NCBI RefSeq assembly: GCF_022009635.1
Contig: NZ_CP091716.1
Location: 6,752,501-6,816,500 of the forward strand
DNA from: Variovorax paradoxus
GTDB lineage: Bacteria; Pseudomonadota; Gammaproteobacteria; Burkholderiales; Burkholderiaceae_C
Direction of reading: 5' to 3'
Length of the DNA stretch: 64,000 bases
Part shown: positions 52,004 to 61,413 of the stretch, one piece after another
Position numbering within the stretch: position 1 is the first letter of the stretch
Layout: each line of letters starts with the position of its first letter
Program-made: the position numbers and the translations under genes
The notes under the pieces: generated by a model
What the model was told of the DNA's origin: nothing
Databases searched by the model: none
Seen by the model: the letters and a program-made list of their open reading frames with translations, nothing else

Positions 52004-54382
52004 ATGAACAGCCTTAACCCGGTTCAATCCATCCGTCCCGCTCCCGCCTCGGACCTCCAACGCATCCTGTGCATCGGCGGCGGGCCGGCCGGGTTGTACT
52101 TCGCCCTGCTGATGAAGGCACGCAACCCGGCGCTGCAGATCACGGTGGTGGAACGCAATCGCCCCTTCGACACCTTCGGCTGGGGCGTGGTGCTGAGCGA
52201 CCAGACGCTGGGCAACCTGCGCGCGGCCGACGCAGAGACCGCGGCGCTCATCGGCAACGAGTTCCATCACTGGGACGACATCCAGGTGTTCTTCAAGGGC
52301 CGCCAGGTGCGCTCGGGCGGCCACGGCTTCTGCGGCATCGGCCGCAAGCGCCTGCTGAACATCCTGCAGGAGCGCTGCCTCGCGCTCGGCGTCGAGCTGG
52401 TGTTCGAGACCGACGCCACCGACGACCAGGCCATCGCCGCGCAGTACAAGGCCGACCTCGTCATTGCCAGCGACGGCCTGAACAGCCGCATCCGCCAGCG
52501 CTATGCCGACGTGTTCAAGCCCGACGTCGATCTGCGCAACTGCCGCTTCGTGTGGCTGGGCACGCACCAGACCTTCGACGCCTTCACCTTCGCCTTCGAA
52601 CAGACCGAGCACGGCTGGTTCCAGGCCCACGCCTACCAGTTCGACGACAAGACCTCGACCTTCATCGTCGAGACGCCCGAGGCCGTCTGGAAGGCCCACG
52701 GCCTCGACCAGATGGAGCAGCCGGAGGCCATCGCCTTCTGCGAGAAGCTGTTCGCCAAGTACCTCGGTGGCCACTCGCTCATCAGCAACGCCACGCACCT
52801 GCGCGGCTCGGCCAACTGGATCCGCTTTCCGCGCGTGGTGTGCGAACGCTGGACGCACCGCATCGACGTGGAAGGCCGCTCGGTGCCCGTGGTGCTGATG
52901 GGCGACGCTGCGCACACGGCGCACTTCTCCATCGGCTCGGGCACCAAGCTCGCGCTCGAAGACGCCATCGACCTGGCGAATGAATTCGCGCAAGGCGGCA
53001 CCGTCGACCATGTGCTCGAAGGCTACGAGGCGCGCCGCAGCGTCGAGGTGCTGAAGATCCAGAATGCCGCGCGCAACTCGACCGAGTGGTTCGAGAACGT
53101 GCCGCGCTACACCGGCATGGAGATCGAGCAGTTCGCCTACTCGCTGCTCACGCGCTCGCAGCGCATCAGCCACGAGAACCTGCGCGTGCGCGACACGAAA
53201 TGGCTCGGCGGCTACGAGCAGTGGCTCGCTGGCGGCAAGGCCGTGCCGCCGATGCTCATGCCTTACAAGGTGCGCGGGCTCACGCTGAAGAACCGCATCC
53301 TGGTGTCGCCGATGGCCACCTACAGCGCGGTCGATGGCGTGCCTCAAGACTTCCTGCTGGTGCACCTGGGCGCGCGCGCGCTCGGCGGCGCCGCGATGGT
53401 GTTCGTCGAAATGACGAGCCCGACGCCCGAAGGCCGCATCACGCCGGCCTGCACGGGCATCTACAACGACACGCAGCAGGCCGCCTTCAAGCGAATCGTC
53501 GATTTCGTGCACACGCAGTCGAGCGCGAAGATCGCCATGCAACTGGGCCACAGCGGCCCCAAGGGCTCGACCCGCGTGGGCTGGGAAGGCACCGACGAGC
53601 CGCTCGAAAGCGGCAACTGGCCGCTGCTGGGCGCCAGCGCCGTGCCGTACGGCGAACAGAACCAGCTGCCCGCCGCCATCACGCGCGCCGAAATGGACAC
53701 GCTGCGCGACCAGTTCGTCGCCTCCACGCGCCGCACGCTCGAATGTGGCTTCGACTGGCTCGAGCTGCACTGCGCGCACGGCTACCTGCTGTCGGCCTTC
53801 ATCAGCCCGCTCACCAACCTGCGCACCGACGAATACGGCGGCGACATCGAGGCGCGCTGCCGCTATCCGCTCGAAGTGTTCCGCGCCATGCGCGCCGTGT
53901 GGCCGGCCGACAAGCCCATGAGCGTGCGCATCTCCGCGCACGACTGGACACCCGGCGGCAACACCGACGCTGACGCGGTCGTCGTCGCGCGCCTCTTCAA
54001 GGAAGCCGGCGCGGACTTCATCGACGTCTCGTCGGGCCAGACCACCCGCGACGCCAAGCCGGTGTACGGTCGCATGTACCAGACGCCCTTCTCCGACCGC
54101 ATCCGCAACGAAGTGGGCATCTCGACCATTGCCGTGGGCGCGATCACCGACGCGGACCAGGCCAACAGCATCATCGCGGCCGGCCGCGCCGACCTGTGCG
54201 CCATCGCCCGCCCGCACCTGGCCGATCCGGCCTGGACGCTGCATGAGGCCGCCAAGCTGCAGAGTCGCGAGGTCGACTGGCCCAAGCAATACCTGAGCGG
54301 CCGCGACCAGATGTACCGCGAGATCGCCAAGCAGCAGCAGATGGCAGCAGCCGCCGCGGCGAACCCTGAGGAGACACACTGA
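52004..54382 (+). CDS. bifunctional 2-aminobenzoyl-CoA monooxygenase/reductase-type flavoprotein (salicylyl-CoA 5-hydroxylase/oxidoreductase)
   Basis: A 792-residue fusion. Residues about 18-400 form a flavin monooxygenase (FAD motif [17 protein letters not shown]; second FAD motif [26 protein letters not shown]) like salicylyl-CoA 5-hydroxylase. From about residue 420 there is an Old-Yellow-Enzyme-type reductase ([25 protein letters not shown]; active-site segment [14 protein letters not shown]). This two-domain layout is that of the Aromatoleum (Azoarcus) evansii 2-aminobenzoyl-CoA monooxygenase/reductase, which hydroxylates and then hydrogenates the ring. No Shine-Dalgarno precedes the ATG. 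It is the first gene of a six-gene operon including ligase, dehydrogenase, crotonase and RidA. Confidence 0.85.
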   Translation: MNSLNPVQSIRPAPASDLQRILCIGGGPAGLYFALLMKARNPALQITVVERNRPFDTFGWGVVLSDQTLGNLRAADAETAALIGNEFHHWDDIQVFFKGRQVRSGGHGFCGIGRKRLLNILQERCLALGVELVFETDATDDQAIAAQYKADLVIASDGLNSRIRQRYADVFKPDVDLRNCRFVWLGTHQTFDAFTFAFEQTEHGWFQAHAYQFDDKTSTFIVETPEAVWKAHGLDQMEQPEAIAFCEKLFAKYLGGHSLISNATHLRGSANWIRFPRVVCERWTHRIDVEGRSVPVVLMGDAAHTAHFSIGSGTKLALEDAIDLANEFAQGGTVDHVLEGYEARRSVEVLKIQNAARNSTEWFENVPRYTGMEIEQFAYSLLTRSQRISHENLRVRDTKWLGGYEQWLAGGKAVPPMLMPYKVRGLTLKNRILVSPMATYSAVDGVPQDFLLVHLGARALGGAAMVFVEMTSPTPEGRITPACTGIYNDTQQAAFKRIVDFVHTQSSAKIAMQLGHSGPKGSTRVGWEGTDEPLESGNWPLLGASAVPYGEQNQLPAAITRAEMDTLRDQFVASTRRTLECGFDWLELHCAHGYLLSAFISPLTNLRTDEYGGDIEARCRYPLEVFRAMRAVWPADKPMSVRISAHDWTPGGNTDADAVVVARLFKEAGADFIDVSSGQTTRDAKPVYGRMYQTPFSDRIRNEVGISTIAVGAITDADQANSIIAAGRADLCAIARPHLADPAWTLHEAAKLQSREVDWPKQYLSGRDQMYREIAKQQQMAAAAAANPEETH

Positions 54383-54383
54383 C

Positions 54384-54863
54384 ATGGACCTCGAAGCGCG
54401 CGCGCACAGCGAACACCCTGAAGCCCTGCGGCTCTGGCTACGGCTTCTCACCTGCACCCAGCTGATCGAGAAGCAGGTGCGCAACGAACTGCGCTCGCAA
54501 TTCGCGACCACGCTGCCGCGCTTCGACCTGATGTCGCAACTCGAGCGCTCGCCCGACGGCCTGAAGATGAACGAGCTTTCGCGCCGCATGATGGTGACGG
54601 GCGGCAACGTCACCGGCATCACCGACCAGCTGGTGACCGAAGGGCTGGTGGAGCGCATCAATGTCGAGGGCGACCGCCGCGCATGGCGCGTGCGCCTCAC
54701 CCCGCGCGGGCGCAAGCTCTTCAACGAGATGGCGCAGCAGCACGAAGACTGGATCGTCGAGGCCTTCGCGGGCCTCAGCGGAAAAGAGATCGCGCAGCTT
54801 CACAAGCTGCTCGGCAAGGTCAAACAACACTCACACAACCAATTGATGGCGGAGACGGAATGA
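54384..54863 (+). CDS. MarR-family transcriptional regulator of the aromatic-CoA operon
   Basis: A 159-residue MarR protein: helices [34 protein letters not shown], recognition helix [23 protein letters not shown], and wing [20 protein letters not shown]. It begins one base after the monooxygenase stop, and its own stop overlaps the crotonase start as ATGA. Being inside the operon, it probably autoregulates it, with the CoA thioester as likely inducer (this is how several MarR regulators of aromatic-CoA pathways work). The operator candidate is at 51981-51994. Confidence 0.9.
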   Translation: MDLEARAHSEHPEALRLWLRLLTCTQLIEKQVRNELRSQFATTLPRFDLMSQLERSPDGLKMNELSRRMMVTGGNVTGITDQLVTEGLVERINVEGDRRAWRVRLTPRGRKLFNEMAQQHEDWIVEAFAGLSGKEIAQLHKLLGKVKQHSHNQLMAETE

Positions 54864-55714
54864 AGCACTACATCGGCGCTGGCAACCCCATGCGCGCGCA
54901 ATTCGAGGCCAAGGCGGCCTACAAGGCCGAGCACTTCGCATGGCACTACGAAGCCGGCGTCGGCACCATCACGCTGAACCGGCCCGAGCGCAAGAACCCG
55001 CTCACCTTCGACTCGTACGCGGAGCTGCGCGACCTGTTCCGCGCGCTGACCTACGCGACCGACGTGAAGGTGATCGTGGTCACCGGCGCGGGCGGCAACT
55101 TCTGCTCGGGCGGCGACGTGCACGAGATCATCGGCCCGCTGACCGGCATGCGCATGCCGGAGCTGCTGGAGTTCACGCGCATGACGGGCGACCTGGTGAA
55201 GGCCATCCGCTCGTGCCCGCAGCCGATCGTCGGCGCGATCGACGGCGTGTGCGCCGGCGCGGGCGCGATGATCGCGCTGGCCTGCGACCTGCGCTACGGC
55301 TCGCCCGCCACGCGCACCGCATTCCTCTTCACGCGCGTGGGCCTTGCCGGCGCCGACATGGGCGCCTGCGCGCTGCTGCCGCGCGTGATCGGCCAGGGCC
55401 GGGCGTCGGAGCTGCTGTTCACCGGCCGCGCGATGACGGCGCAGGAAGGCCACGCCTGGGGCTTCTTCAACGCACTGCACGAAAGCGATGCATTGCTCGA
55501 GGCGGCCACCAAGGTGGCGCGCGACCTGGCCGAAGGCCCCACCTTCGCGCACGGCATGACCAAGACCATGCTCGCGCAGGAATGGTCGATGACCATCGAT
55601 CAGGCCATCGAAGCCGAAGCGCAGGCACAGGCCATCTGCATGCAGACCGAAGACTTCAAGCGCGCCTACGAAGCCTTCGCCGCCAAGCGCAAGCCGGTGT
55701 TCGGCGGGGACTGA
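54860..55714 (+). CDS. enoyl-CoA hydratase/isomerase (crotonase) family protein
   Basis: A 284-residue crotonase. Core motifs are [18 protein letters not shown], the oxyanion-forming [13 protein letters not shown] and [18 protein letters not shown], then [27 protein letters not shown]. Compared by eye with rat enoyl-CoA hydratase, the second catalytic Glu (164) appears kept (ASELLFTG) while the first (144) does not. It may therefore be an isomerase or hydrolase rather than a standard hydratase. In the proposed pathway it would act on the reduced, ring-type or ring-opened CoA intermediate. It is translationally coupled to the MarR gene. Confidence 0.87.
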   Translation: MKHYIGAGNPMRAQFEAKAAYKAEHFAWHYEAGVGTITLNRPERKNPLTFDSYAELRDLFRALTYATDVKVIVVTGAGGNFCSGGDVHEIIGPLTGMRMPELLEFTRMTGDLVKAIRSCPQPIVGAIDGVCAGAGAMIALACDLRYGSPATRTAFLFTRVGLAGADMGACALLPRVIGQGRASELLFTGRAMTAQEGHAWGFFNALHESDALLEAATKVARDLAEGPTFAHGMTKTMLAQEWSMTIDQAIEAEAQAQAICMQTEDFKRAYEAFAAKRKPVFGGD

Positions 55715-55718
55715 AGCC

Positions 55719-56912
55719 ATGATGACCAAGGCACCCGCTCCACCGTCGACAGCGCACCTGGCGCTGCCGTTCTTCGACGATGCGCATCGCGCACTGGCCG
55801 ACGGGCTCCTGCCCTGGGCGGCCGCGCAGGAAGTGGACGAGCGCGACGACCGCGCGGCCTGCCGCGAATGGGTACGCCGCCTGGGCGATGGCGGCTGGCT
55901 CCGCTATGCCGTGCCCGGCAGCGCGGGCGGTGCGCTGGAGCGTCTGGATTCGCGCGCGCTCGTGCTGTTGCGCGAAACGCTGGGCTACCACTCGCCGCTG
56001 GCCGACTTCGCCTTTGCGATGCAGGGGCTGGGCAGTGGCGCTATCACGCTCGCGGGCACACCGGAGCAGCAGTCTCGATACCTGACGGCCGTTGGCAAGG
56101 GCGACAAGATCGCGGCCTTCGCGCTCAGCGAGCCCGACGCCGGCTCCGACGTGGCGGCCATGGCCATGCGCGCCGAAGCCACCAGCGATGGCTGGCGCCT
56201 GAACGGCGAGAAGACCTGGATCAGCAATGGCGGCATCGCCGACTTCTATTGCGTGTTCGCCAAGACCGATCCGACGGGCGGCACGCGCGGCATCACCGTG
56301 TTCATCGTCGACGCGACGACGCCCGGCCTCGACACCTCCGCGCACATCGACGTGATGGCGCCGCACCCGCTCGCCACGCTGCGCTTCGACAACTGCGTGG
56401 TGCCGCGCACCTCGCAGCTCGGCGAGCTCAACGGCGGCTTCAAGCTGGCGATGCGCACGCTCGACATCTTTCGCGCGTCGGTGGCGGCCGCGGCGCTCGG
56501 CATGGGTCGCCGCGCACTGGCGGAAGCCGTCGCGCATTCGAAGAAGCGCCGCATGTTCGGCCAGACGCTCGCCGACTTCCAGCTCACGCAGGCCAAGCTC
56601 GGCGAGATGGCCGCGTTGATCGACAGCGCCGCATTGCTTACCTATCGCGCGGCATGGATGCGCGACGACGCCGAACGGCGCGGCGCACCCGCGGTGGGCG
56701 ATGTGTCGGCCGCGGCCGCGATGGCGAAGATGTGCGCCACCGAGAACGCAAGCCGCGTGATCGACATGGCCCTGCAGATGCATGGCGGCCTCGGCGTGAA
56801 GGTTGGCACGAAGATTGAGAGCCTCTACCGCGACATCCGCTCGCTGCGCATCTACGAAGGCGCGACGGAGGTTCAACAACTGATCATTGGCAAATCCGTT
56901 CTGCGGGGATAA
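55719..56912 (+). CDS. acyl-CoA dehydrogenase
   Basis: A 397-residue FAD-dependent acyl-CoA dehydrogenase. The flavin-binding segment [15 protein letters not shown] and the [16 protein letters not shown] strand are typical. The catalytic-base Glu is in [14 protein letters not shown] near the C-terminus. It starts four bases after the crotonase stop. In the operon it would dehydrogenate a CoA-bound intermediate, either ring-derived or after ring opening. The protein is soluble and cytoplasmic. Confidence 0.9.
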   Translation: MMTKAPAPPSTAHLALPFFDDAHRALADGLLPWAAAQEVDERDDRAACREWVRRLGDGGWLRYAVPGSAGGALERLDSRALVLLRETLGYHSPLADFAFAMQGLGSGAITLAGTPEQQSRYLTAVGKGDKIAAFALSEPDAGSDVAAMAMRAEATSDGWRLNGEKTWISNGGIADFYCVFAKTDPTGGTRGITVFIVDATTPGLDTSAHIDVMAPHPLATLRFDNCVVPRTSQLGELNGGFKLAMRTLDIFRASVAAAALGMGRRALAEAVAHSKKRRMFGQTLADFQLTQAKLGEMAALIDSAALLTYRAAWMRDDAERRGAPAVGDVSAAAAMAKMCATENASRVIDMALQMHGGLGVKVGTKIESLYRDIRSLRIYEGATEVQQLIIGKSVLRG

Positions 56913-56917
56913 ATACC

Positions 56918-58540
56918 GTGTCTGCCCAAGTCGACCGCTTCGTTCACGACCGCCTGCCGCCTGCCGCGCAGCTGCCCGTCTTTCGCTATGACCTGCCCGA
57001 GTTGCAACTGCCCGACCAGTTGAACCTGGTGGAGGAATTGCTCGACAAGGCAACCGCCAAGGGCTTCGGCGACAACCCGATGCTGCGTTCGCCGCAGGGC
57101 ACGCTGACGTACTCGCAAGCGGCCGTGGAGGTCAACCGCATAGCGCAAGTGCTGACGGAAGACCTGGGGCTGGTACCGGGCAACCGCGTGCTGCTGCGCG
57201 GCGGCAACTCGGTGGCGATGGCCCTGGCTTGGCTCGCGGTGGTGAAGGCGGGGCTGATCGCGGTCGCGACCATGCCGCTGCTGCGTTCGAAGGAACTGGG
57301 CGAGATCATCGAGAAGGCGCAGCCCGTGGCCGCGCTGTGCGATGGCCGGTTGCTCGACGAACTCGCGACCGCGCAACGGGAGCATCCGGTGCTCGCCACC
57401 GTGATCGCGTTCAACCAGCCCGATGCACCGGACTCGCTCTCGTCGCGCGCCGCGAAGAAGAGCGGCGTGTTCACCGCCTGCCCCACGGCGGCGGACGACA
57501 TCGCGCTGCTCGCGTTCACGTCCGGCACCACGGGCAAGCCGAAGGCACCGGTGACAACGCACCGCGATGTGCTCGCGATGTGCGAGACATGGCCGCGCCA
57601 CGTGCTCAAGGCGCGCAGCGACGACATCGTGGTGGGCTCGCCGCCGCTGGCCTTCACCTTCGGTCTCGGCGGACTGCTGGTGTTCCCGATGTGGGCCGGT
57701 GCCTCGATGTACTTTCCCGATGCGCCGTTCTCGCCCGAAGGCCTCGTGAAGCTCATCAACCAGGTCGGCGCGACCATCAGCTACACGGCGCCCACGTTCT
57801 ATCGCCAGATGGCGCCGTTCGTGAAACAGCACGGCATGCCGAGCCTTCGCATCAGCGTGAGCGCCGGCGAGGCGCTGCCCGATGCCACGCGGCAGCTGTG
57901 GAAAGAGGCCACGGGCATCGAGATGCTCGACGGCATCGGCGGCACCGAGGTGTTCCACATCTATATTTCCGCTGCCGGCAACGAGGTACGCCGCGGCGCT
58001 GTCGGCAAGGCGGTGCCAGGCTTCACCGCGAAAGTGGTGGACAACGAGGGCAACGAGGTGCCGCATGGCACCGTCGGCAAGCTTGCGCTGCAGGGCCCCG
58101 TGGGCTGCCGCTACCTCGACGATCCGCGCCAGGCCGACTACGTGAAGAACGGCTGGAACTACCCCGGCGATTCGTTCGTGCAGGACGACGACGGATACTT
58201 TTTCTACCAGGCTCGTGCGGATGACATGATCATCACGGCCGGCTACAACGTCGGCGGCCCGGAGGTGGAAGACGCGCTGCTGAAGCACCCCGCCGTGGCG
58301 GAGTGCGGCGTGATCGGCAAGCCCGACGCCGACCGCGGCATGATCGTCAAGGCCTTCTGCGTGCTCAAGCCCGGCCAAGAAGGCGACGCAGCAATGGTGA
58401 AGACGCTGCAGGACCATGTGAAGGCGACGATCGCGCCTTTCAAATATCCGCGGGAGATCGAGTTCGTCACGGCGCTTCCGCGCACCGAGACCGGCAAGCT
58501 CCAGCGATTCAAACTGAGACAACTCAACACGACATCATGA
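56918..58540 (+). CDS. aromatic acid-CoA ligase (benzoate/2-aminobenzoate-CoA ligase family)
   Basis: A 540-residue adenylate-forming ligase. LLAFTSGTTGKPKAPVTTHRDVL is the AMP-binding motif. PPLAFTFGLGGLLVFPMWAGASM is the aryl-binding region shared by benzoate-CoA ligases, GIGGTEVFHIYIS the adenine region, and the C-terminal lid ends in the catalytic Lys context TETGKLQRFKLR. Start GTG 56918, five bases after the acyl-CoA dehydrogenase stop with GGGG upstream. Its size matches the 2-aminobenzoate-CoA ligase of A. evansii as I recall. It would feed the monooxygenase at 52004. The stop overlaps the RidA start. Confidence 0.87.
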   Translation: MSAQVDRFVHDRLPPAAQLPVFRYDLPELQLPDQLNLVEELLDKATAKGFGDNPMLRSPQGTLTYSQAAVEVNRIAQVLTEDLGLVPGNRVLLRGGNSVAMALAWLAVVKAGLIAVATMPLLRSKELGEIIEKAQPVAALCDGRLLDELATAQREHPVLATVIAFNQPDAPDSLSSRAAKKSGVFTACPTAADDIALLAFTSGTTGKPKAPVTTHRDVLAMCETWPRHVLKARSDDIVVGSPPLAFTFGLGGLLVFPMWAGASMYFPDAPFSPEGLVKLINQVGATISYTAPTFYRQMAPFVKQHGMPSLRISVSAGEALPDATRQLWKEATGIEMLDGIGGTEVFHIYISAAGNEVRRGAVGKAVPGFTAKVVDNEGNEVPHGTVGKLALQGPVGCRYLDDPRQADYVKNGWNYPGDSFVQDDDGYFFYQARADDMIITAGYNVGGPEVEDALLKHPAVAECGVIGKPDADRGMIVKAFCVLKPGQEGDAAMVKTLQDHVKATIAPFKYPREIEFVTALPRTETGKLQRFKLRQLNTTS

Positions 58541-58938
58541 TGATCAACAAACTCCTGCAGCCCGAAGGCTGGCTGCCTCCCAAGGGCTATGCGAACGGCG
58601 TGGCCGCTCGCGGAACGATGCTGTTCGTCGGCGGCCAGATCGGCTGGAATGCGCAGCAACAGTTCGAATCGGACGACTTCATCGACCAGTGCGGCCAAGC
58701 GCTGCGCAACATCGCCGAGGTGCTGCGCGCCGGCGGCGCGGGCCCCGAGCACATGGTGCGCATGACCTGGTACGTGACGGACCGCGACGAGTACAGCCGC
58801 CGGCTGTCCGAGCTGGGCCCGGTCTATCGCGACGCGATGGGGCGCAACTTCCCGGCCATGACCTGCGTGCAGGTGGCGGCGCTGGTCGAGCACCGCGCGA
58901 AGGTCGAGATCGAGGTGACGGCGGTCATTCCGGACTGA
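58537..58938 (+). CDS. RidA/YjgF-family protein lacking the canonical arginine
   Basis: A 133-residue YjgF/YER057c/UK114-fold protein, a trimer in the family. Classical RidA hydrolyses reactive enamines/imines using an Arg in FPARSxVEV that clamps the substrate carboxylate. Here the segment reads FPAMTCVQVAAL, so that Arg is Met. Its ATG overlaps the ligase stop (58537-58540), so it belongs to the aromatic-CoA operon. A Rid-type deaminase is chemically apt for a 2-amino-cyclohexenone-CoA, and loss of the carboxylate clamp would suit a CoA-thioester substrate (inference). Confidence 0.85.
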   Translation: MMINKLLQPEGWLPPKGYANGVAARGTMLFVGGQIGWNAQQQFESDDFIDQCGQALRNIAEVLRAGGAGPEHMVRMTWYVTDRDEYSRRLSELGPVYRDAMGRNFPAMTCVQVAALVEHRAKVEIEVTAVIPD

Positions 58939-58968
58939 TGATGCCGTCCCTGCGCATGCTGTCGTCCG

Positions 58969-59943
58969 TCAGCCGATGGCATGCGCGAAACGCTTGCGGT
59001 ACTCCGCTGGCGTGATGCCGACATGCCGCTGGAACGCGCGGCGCAGCGTGTCGGCATCGGCGAATCCGCATTGGAAGGCCACCTGCTTGGGTGCCGCGTC
59101 TCCCGCCTCCAGCAGGCGACGCGCGGCGGTCACGCGAACATCTTCCACCCATGCCGCGGGTGTGACCCCGACCTCCTGCCTGAAGAGCCGCGCGAAGTGA
59201 CGTTCGCTGAGGCCCATGCGCGCCGCGAGATTGGCGACGCCATGGTCTTGTGCGGGGTTGGCCGCGATCCAGCGCTGGACCTCCTGCAAGGCTGAACGGC
59301 CTGTGGGCGCGGCTTCGCCCTTGCGGCTGAACTGCATCTGGCCACCGGGGCGCTTGAAGAACATCACGAGCTGTGCGGCGACCTTCATGGCAATGTCGCG
59401 ACCGAGGTCTTCCTCGACCAGCGCGAGCGACAGATCCAGGCCCGCGGTGACACCCGCGGCAGTGCGCAGACGGCCGTCGCGCACGTGGATGGCGTCGGCA
59501 TCGACGGTGACCGAGGGATAGTCTCGCGCAAGCTGCTCGGCCACCGCCCAATGCGTGGTGACGCGCCGGCCGTTCAGCAGCCCCGCCTGTGCCAGCACGA
59601 AAGCGCCGCTGCAGACGGAGCCGAACCGGCGCAACTTGGGCGTCTGCTGCTTCAGCCATGCGCTGACATTCGCATCGGATGCTGCGTCGGCCGCATGTGG
59701 CGAGCCGGCGACGAGCAGGGTGTGGATGGGCTCGTGCATTGCATCGCCGATGGTTGCATCAGGCATCAGCCTCACGCCCGAGGAGCTGCGAACAGGGCCT
59801 CGTTTGCTCGCGACCACCAGCAGCCTGTAGGCCTGTGCCTTGGCTTGCAGGTTGGCTTCGGCAAACACGTCGAGCGGACCGGACACGTCGAGCAACTGCA
59901 CGCCAGGCATGGCGAGGATCGCGATGGTCTTTGTTGCTTTCAT
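58969..59943 (-). CDS. GlxA-type transcriptional regulator (DJ-1/PfpI domain + AraC HTH)
   Basis: A 324-residue regulator. The N-terminal 190 residues are a DJ-1/PfpI-like domain (TIAILAMPGVQLLDVSGPLDVF; the nucleophile-like Cys in FGSVCSGAFVLAQAGLL). The C-terminal 100 residues carry an AraC double helix-turn-helix (ANLAARMGLSERHFARLFRQEVGVTPAAWV, then KQVAFQCGFADADTLRRAFQRHVGITPAEYR). The start was set at ATG 59943, the first family-like Met. It is divergent from the HD-domain hydrolase at 60054, its most likely target. Its 3' end converges on the RidA gene. Confidence 0.9.
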   Translation of the reverse strand: MKATKTIAILAMPGVQLLDVSGPLDVFAEANLQAKAQAYRLLVVASKRGPVRSSSGVRLMPDATIGDAMHEPIHTLLVAGSPHAADAASDANVSAWLKQQTPKLRRFGSVCSGAFVLAQAGLLNGRRVTTHWAVAEQLARDYPSVTVDADAIHVRDGRLRTAAGVTAGLDLSLALVEEDLGRDIAMKVAAQLVMFFKRPGGQMQFSRKGEAAPTGRSALQEVQRWIAANPAQDHGVANLAARMGLSERHFARLFRQEVGVTPAAWVEDVRVTAARRLLEAGDAAPKQVAFQCGFADADTLRRAFQRHVGITPAEYRKRFAHAIG

Positions 59944-59998
59944 GGATCTGGGGCGCTTTCGCGAGGCTAATGTCTGGATTCGCCGTTTCATGGCGATT

Positions 59999-60032
59999 GA
60001 AGCCACGTTAGCCCACTTCTAAAGTTGGCTTC
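59999..60032. promoter_or_regulatory. dyad region between GlxA-type regulator and HD hydrolase
   Basis: GAAGCCA (59999-60005) and TGGCTTC (60026-60032) are perfect 7-base arms with a 20-base spacer, which itself contains ACTT...AAGT. The dyad lies 22 bases upstream of the HD gene start and is a candidate site for the GlxA-type regulator. Confidence 0.45.
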
Positions 60033-60053
60033 GACTTCACAGGAGAAACCCAC

Positions 60054-60704
60054 ATGGCTTTGACGACAACGGATATCGAAGGGGTACGCATACCCGACAG
60101 CAAGCTCGCACGCGAGATCACGGAACTGGTTCGGGACACGGCGACGCCGCTGCTCTTTCACCATTCAAGCCGAGTGTTTTACTTCGGCGCCCTCGCCGGC
60201 AAGCGCCGCGGACTGACATTCGACCCCGAGTTGCTGTACGCCGGAGCCATGTTCCACGACATGGGGCTACTGAAGCAGCACAGCAGCGCGCATGAACGGT
60301 TCGAAGTGGACGGCGCGAACGTGGCGCGCGACTTTCTGCGCGGGCACGGGATCTCTCAGCAAGACATCGACCTGGTGTGGACTGCGATCGCGCTGCACAC
60401 GACGCCTGGTATTCCGCAGCATATGCACCCGGTGGTGGCACTGGTCACGGCCGGCGTCGAGATGGACGTTCTGGGCCTGACCTACAAGGAATACAGCGAA
60501 GCCGAACGGACACAGGTCGTGCAAGCACATCCGCGTACCGAACACTTCAAGGAAGACATCATCCAGGCCTTCTACGACGGCATCAGGCACAAGCCCGAGA
60601 CGACCTTCGGCAACGTCAAGGCAGATGTCATCGGCGACAAGGAGCCGCACTTTCACCGGGGCAACTTTTGCAGCGTGATCCGCTGTTCAGGGTGGCACGG
60701 CTGA
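60054..60704 (+). CDS. HD-domain hydrolase (cyanamide hydratase-like)
   Basis: A 216-residue metal-dependent HD protein. The first His is in FHHSSRVFYF (residues 36-37 region), the HD pair is at residues 68-69 in AMFHDMGL, and later histidines lie in IALHTTPGIPQHMHPV. This matches the Ddi2/cyanamide-hydratase-like branch of HD phosphohydrolases. The ribosome site AGGAGAAA precedes ATG 60054. GlxA-type regulators often control small nitrile- or amide-processing enzymes, so a cyanamide, isonitrile or nucleotide substrate is possible; not decided. It ends before a bidirectional terminator. Confidence 0.83.
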   Translation: MALTTTDIEGVRIPDSKLAREITELVRDTATPLLFHHSSRVFYFGALAGKRRGLTFDPELLYAGAMFHDMGLLKQHSSAHERFEVDGANVARDFLRGHGISQQDIDLVWTAIALHTTPGIPQHMHPVVALVTAGVEMDVLGLTYKEYSEAERTQVVQAHPRTEHFKEDIIQAFYDGIRHKPETTFGNVKADVIGDKEPHFHRGNFCSVIRCSGWHG

Positions 60705-60744
60705 GGTGCTGGTAAATAGATAGAGCGCGCAAATTTCGGAAACA

Positions 60745-60771
60745 AAAAAGCCCTCTTTGCGAGGGCTTTTT
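60745..60771. terminator. rho-independent terminator after the HD gene
   Basis: AAAAAGCCCTC pairs with GAGGGCTTTTT around TTTGC. The T-run is on the plus strand and an A-run on the left makes it bidirectional. It lies 40 bases after the HD gene stop. Confidence 0.85.
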
Positions 60772-60792
60772 CAATTCATTTACCGACCAAGA

Positions 60793-60823
60793 AAAAGGCC
60801 CTTTGAAATTCAAAGGGCCTTTT
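60793..60823 (-). terminator. terminator of the initiator tRNA / alpha-operon transcript
   Basis: Perfect 15-base arms AAAAGGCCCTTTGAA and TTCAAAGGGCCTTTT around a single centre base, five bases beyond the tRNA 3' end on the minus strand. Confidence 0.85.
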
Positions 60824-60827
60824 AAAT

Positions 60828-60904
<77 letters not shown>

Positions 60905-60914
60905 GCAAGAATAA

Positions 60915-60920
60915 ATTATA
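60915..60920 (-). promoter_or_regulatory. -10 element TATAAT for the initiator tRNA
   Basis: A perfect consensus -10 on the minus strand, three bases past the rplQ stop and ten bases before the tRNA 5' end. The corresponding -35 inside rplQ (around 60938-60943) is poor. It suggests an internal promoter in addition to read-through from the ribosomal operon. Confidence 0.5.
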
Positions 60921-60922
60921 GC

Positions 60923-61321
60923 TTATTCAGCAGCGTTTTGCTCGGCTGCGTCTTCTTTAATTTCAGGACGGTCGACGAGTTCGACCAGCGCCATCGGCGC
61001 GTTGTCGCCCACGCGGAAACCCATCTTCAGGATGCGCGTGTAGCCGCCCGGACGGGCTGCGAAACGCGGGCCGAGTTCGCCGAAGAGCTTCACGACGCTG
61101 TCGCGGTCGCGCAGGCGGTCGAAAGCCAGGCGCTTGTTGGCCAGCGTGGGCTTCTTGGCGAGCGTGATCATCGGTTCGATGACGCGGCGCAGTTCCTTGG
61201 CCTTGGGGACCGTGGTCTTGATGACTTCGTGCTCGATGAGCGAGTTCATCATGTTCTGCAGCATCGCAAGGCGGTGCGAGCTGGTGCGGTTGAGTTTGCG
61301 AAGTCCGTGTCCGTGACGCAT
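60923..61321 (-). CDS. rplQ: 50S ribosomal protein L17
   Basis: A 132-residue L17 with the invariant start [49 protein letters not shown], and the C-terminal [26 protein letters not shown]. The acidic alanine-rich tail is normal. It is the last protein gene of the alpha operon, 92 bases after rpoA. Confidence 0.98.
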   Translation of the reverse strand: MRHGHGLRKLNRTSSHRLAMLQNMMNSLIEHEVIKTTVPKAKELRRVIEPMITLAKKPTLANKRLAFDRLRDRDSVVKLFGELGPRFAARPGGYTRILKMGFRVGDNAPMALVELVDRPEIKEDAAEQNAAE

Positions 61322-61413
61322 GGTGCTTTTCCTTTACTTTATAAAAACAGGCAGCCGTATCAGGTACTGCCCGGTGCACTGGCTCTTTAAGGAGCCAAAT
61401 TCAAAAATTCAAT

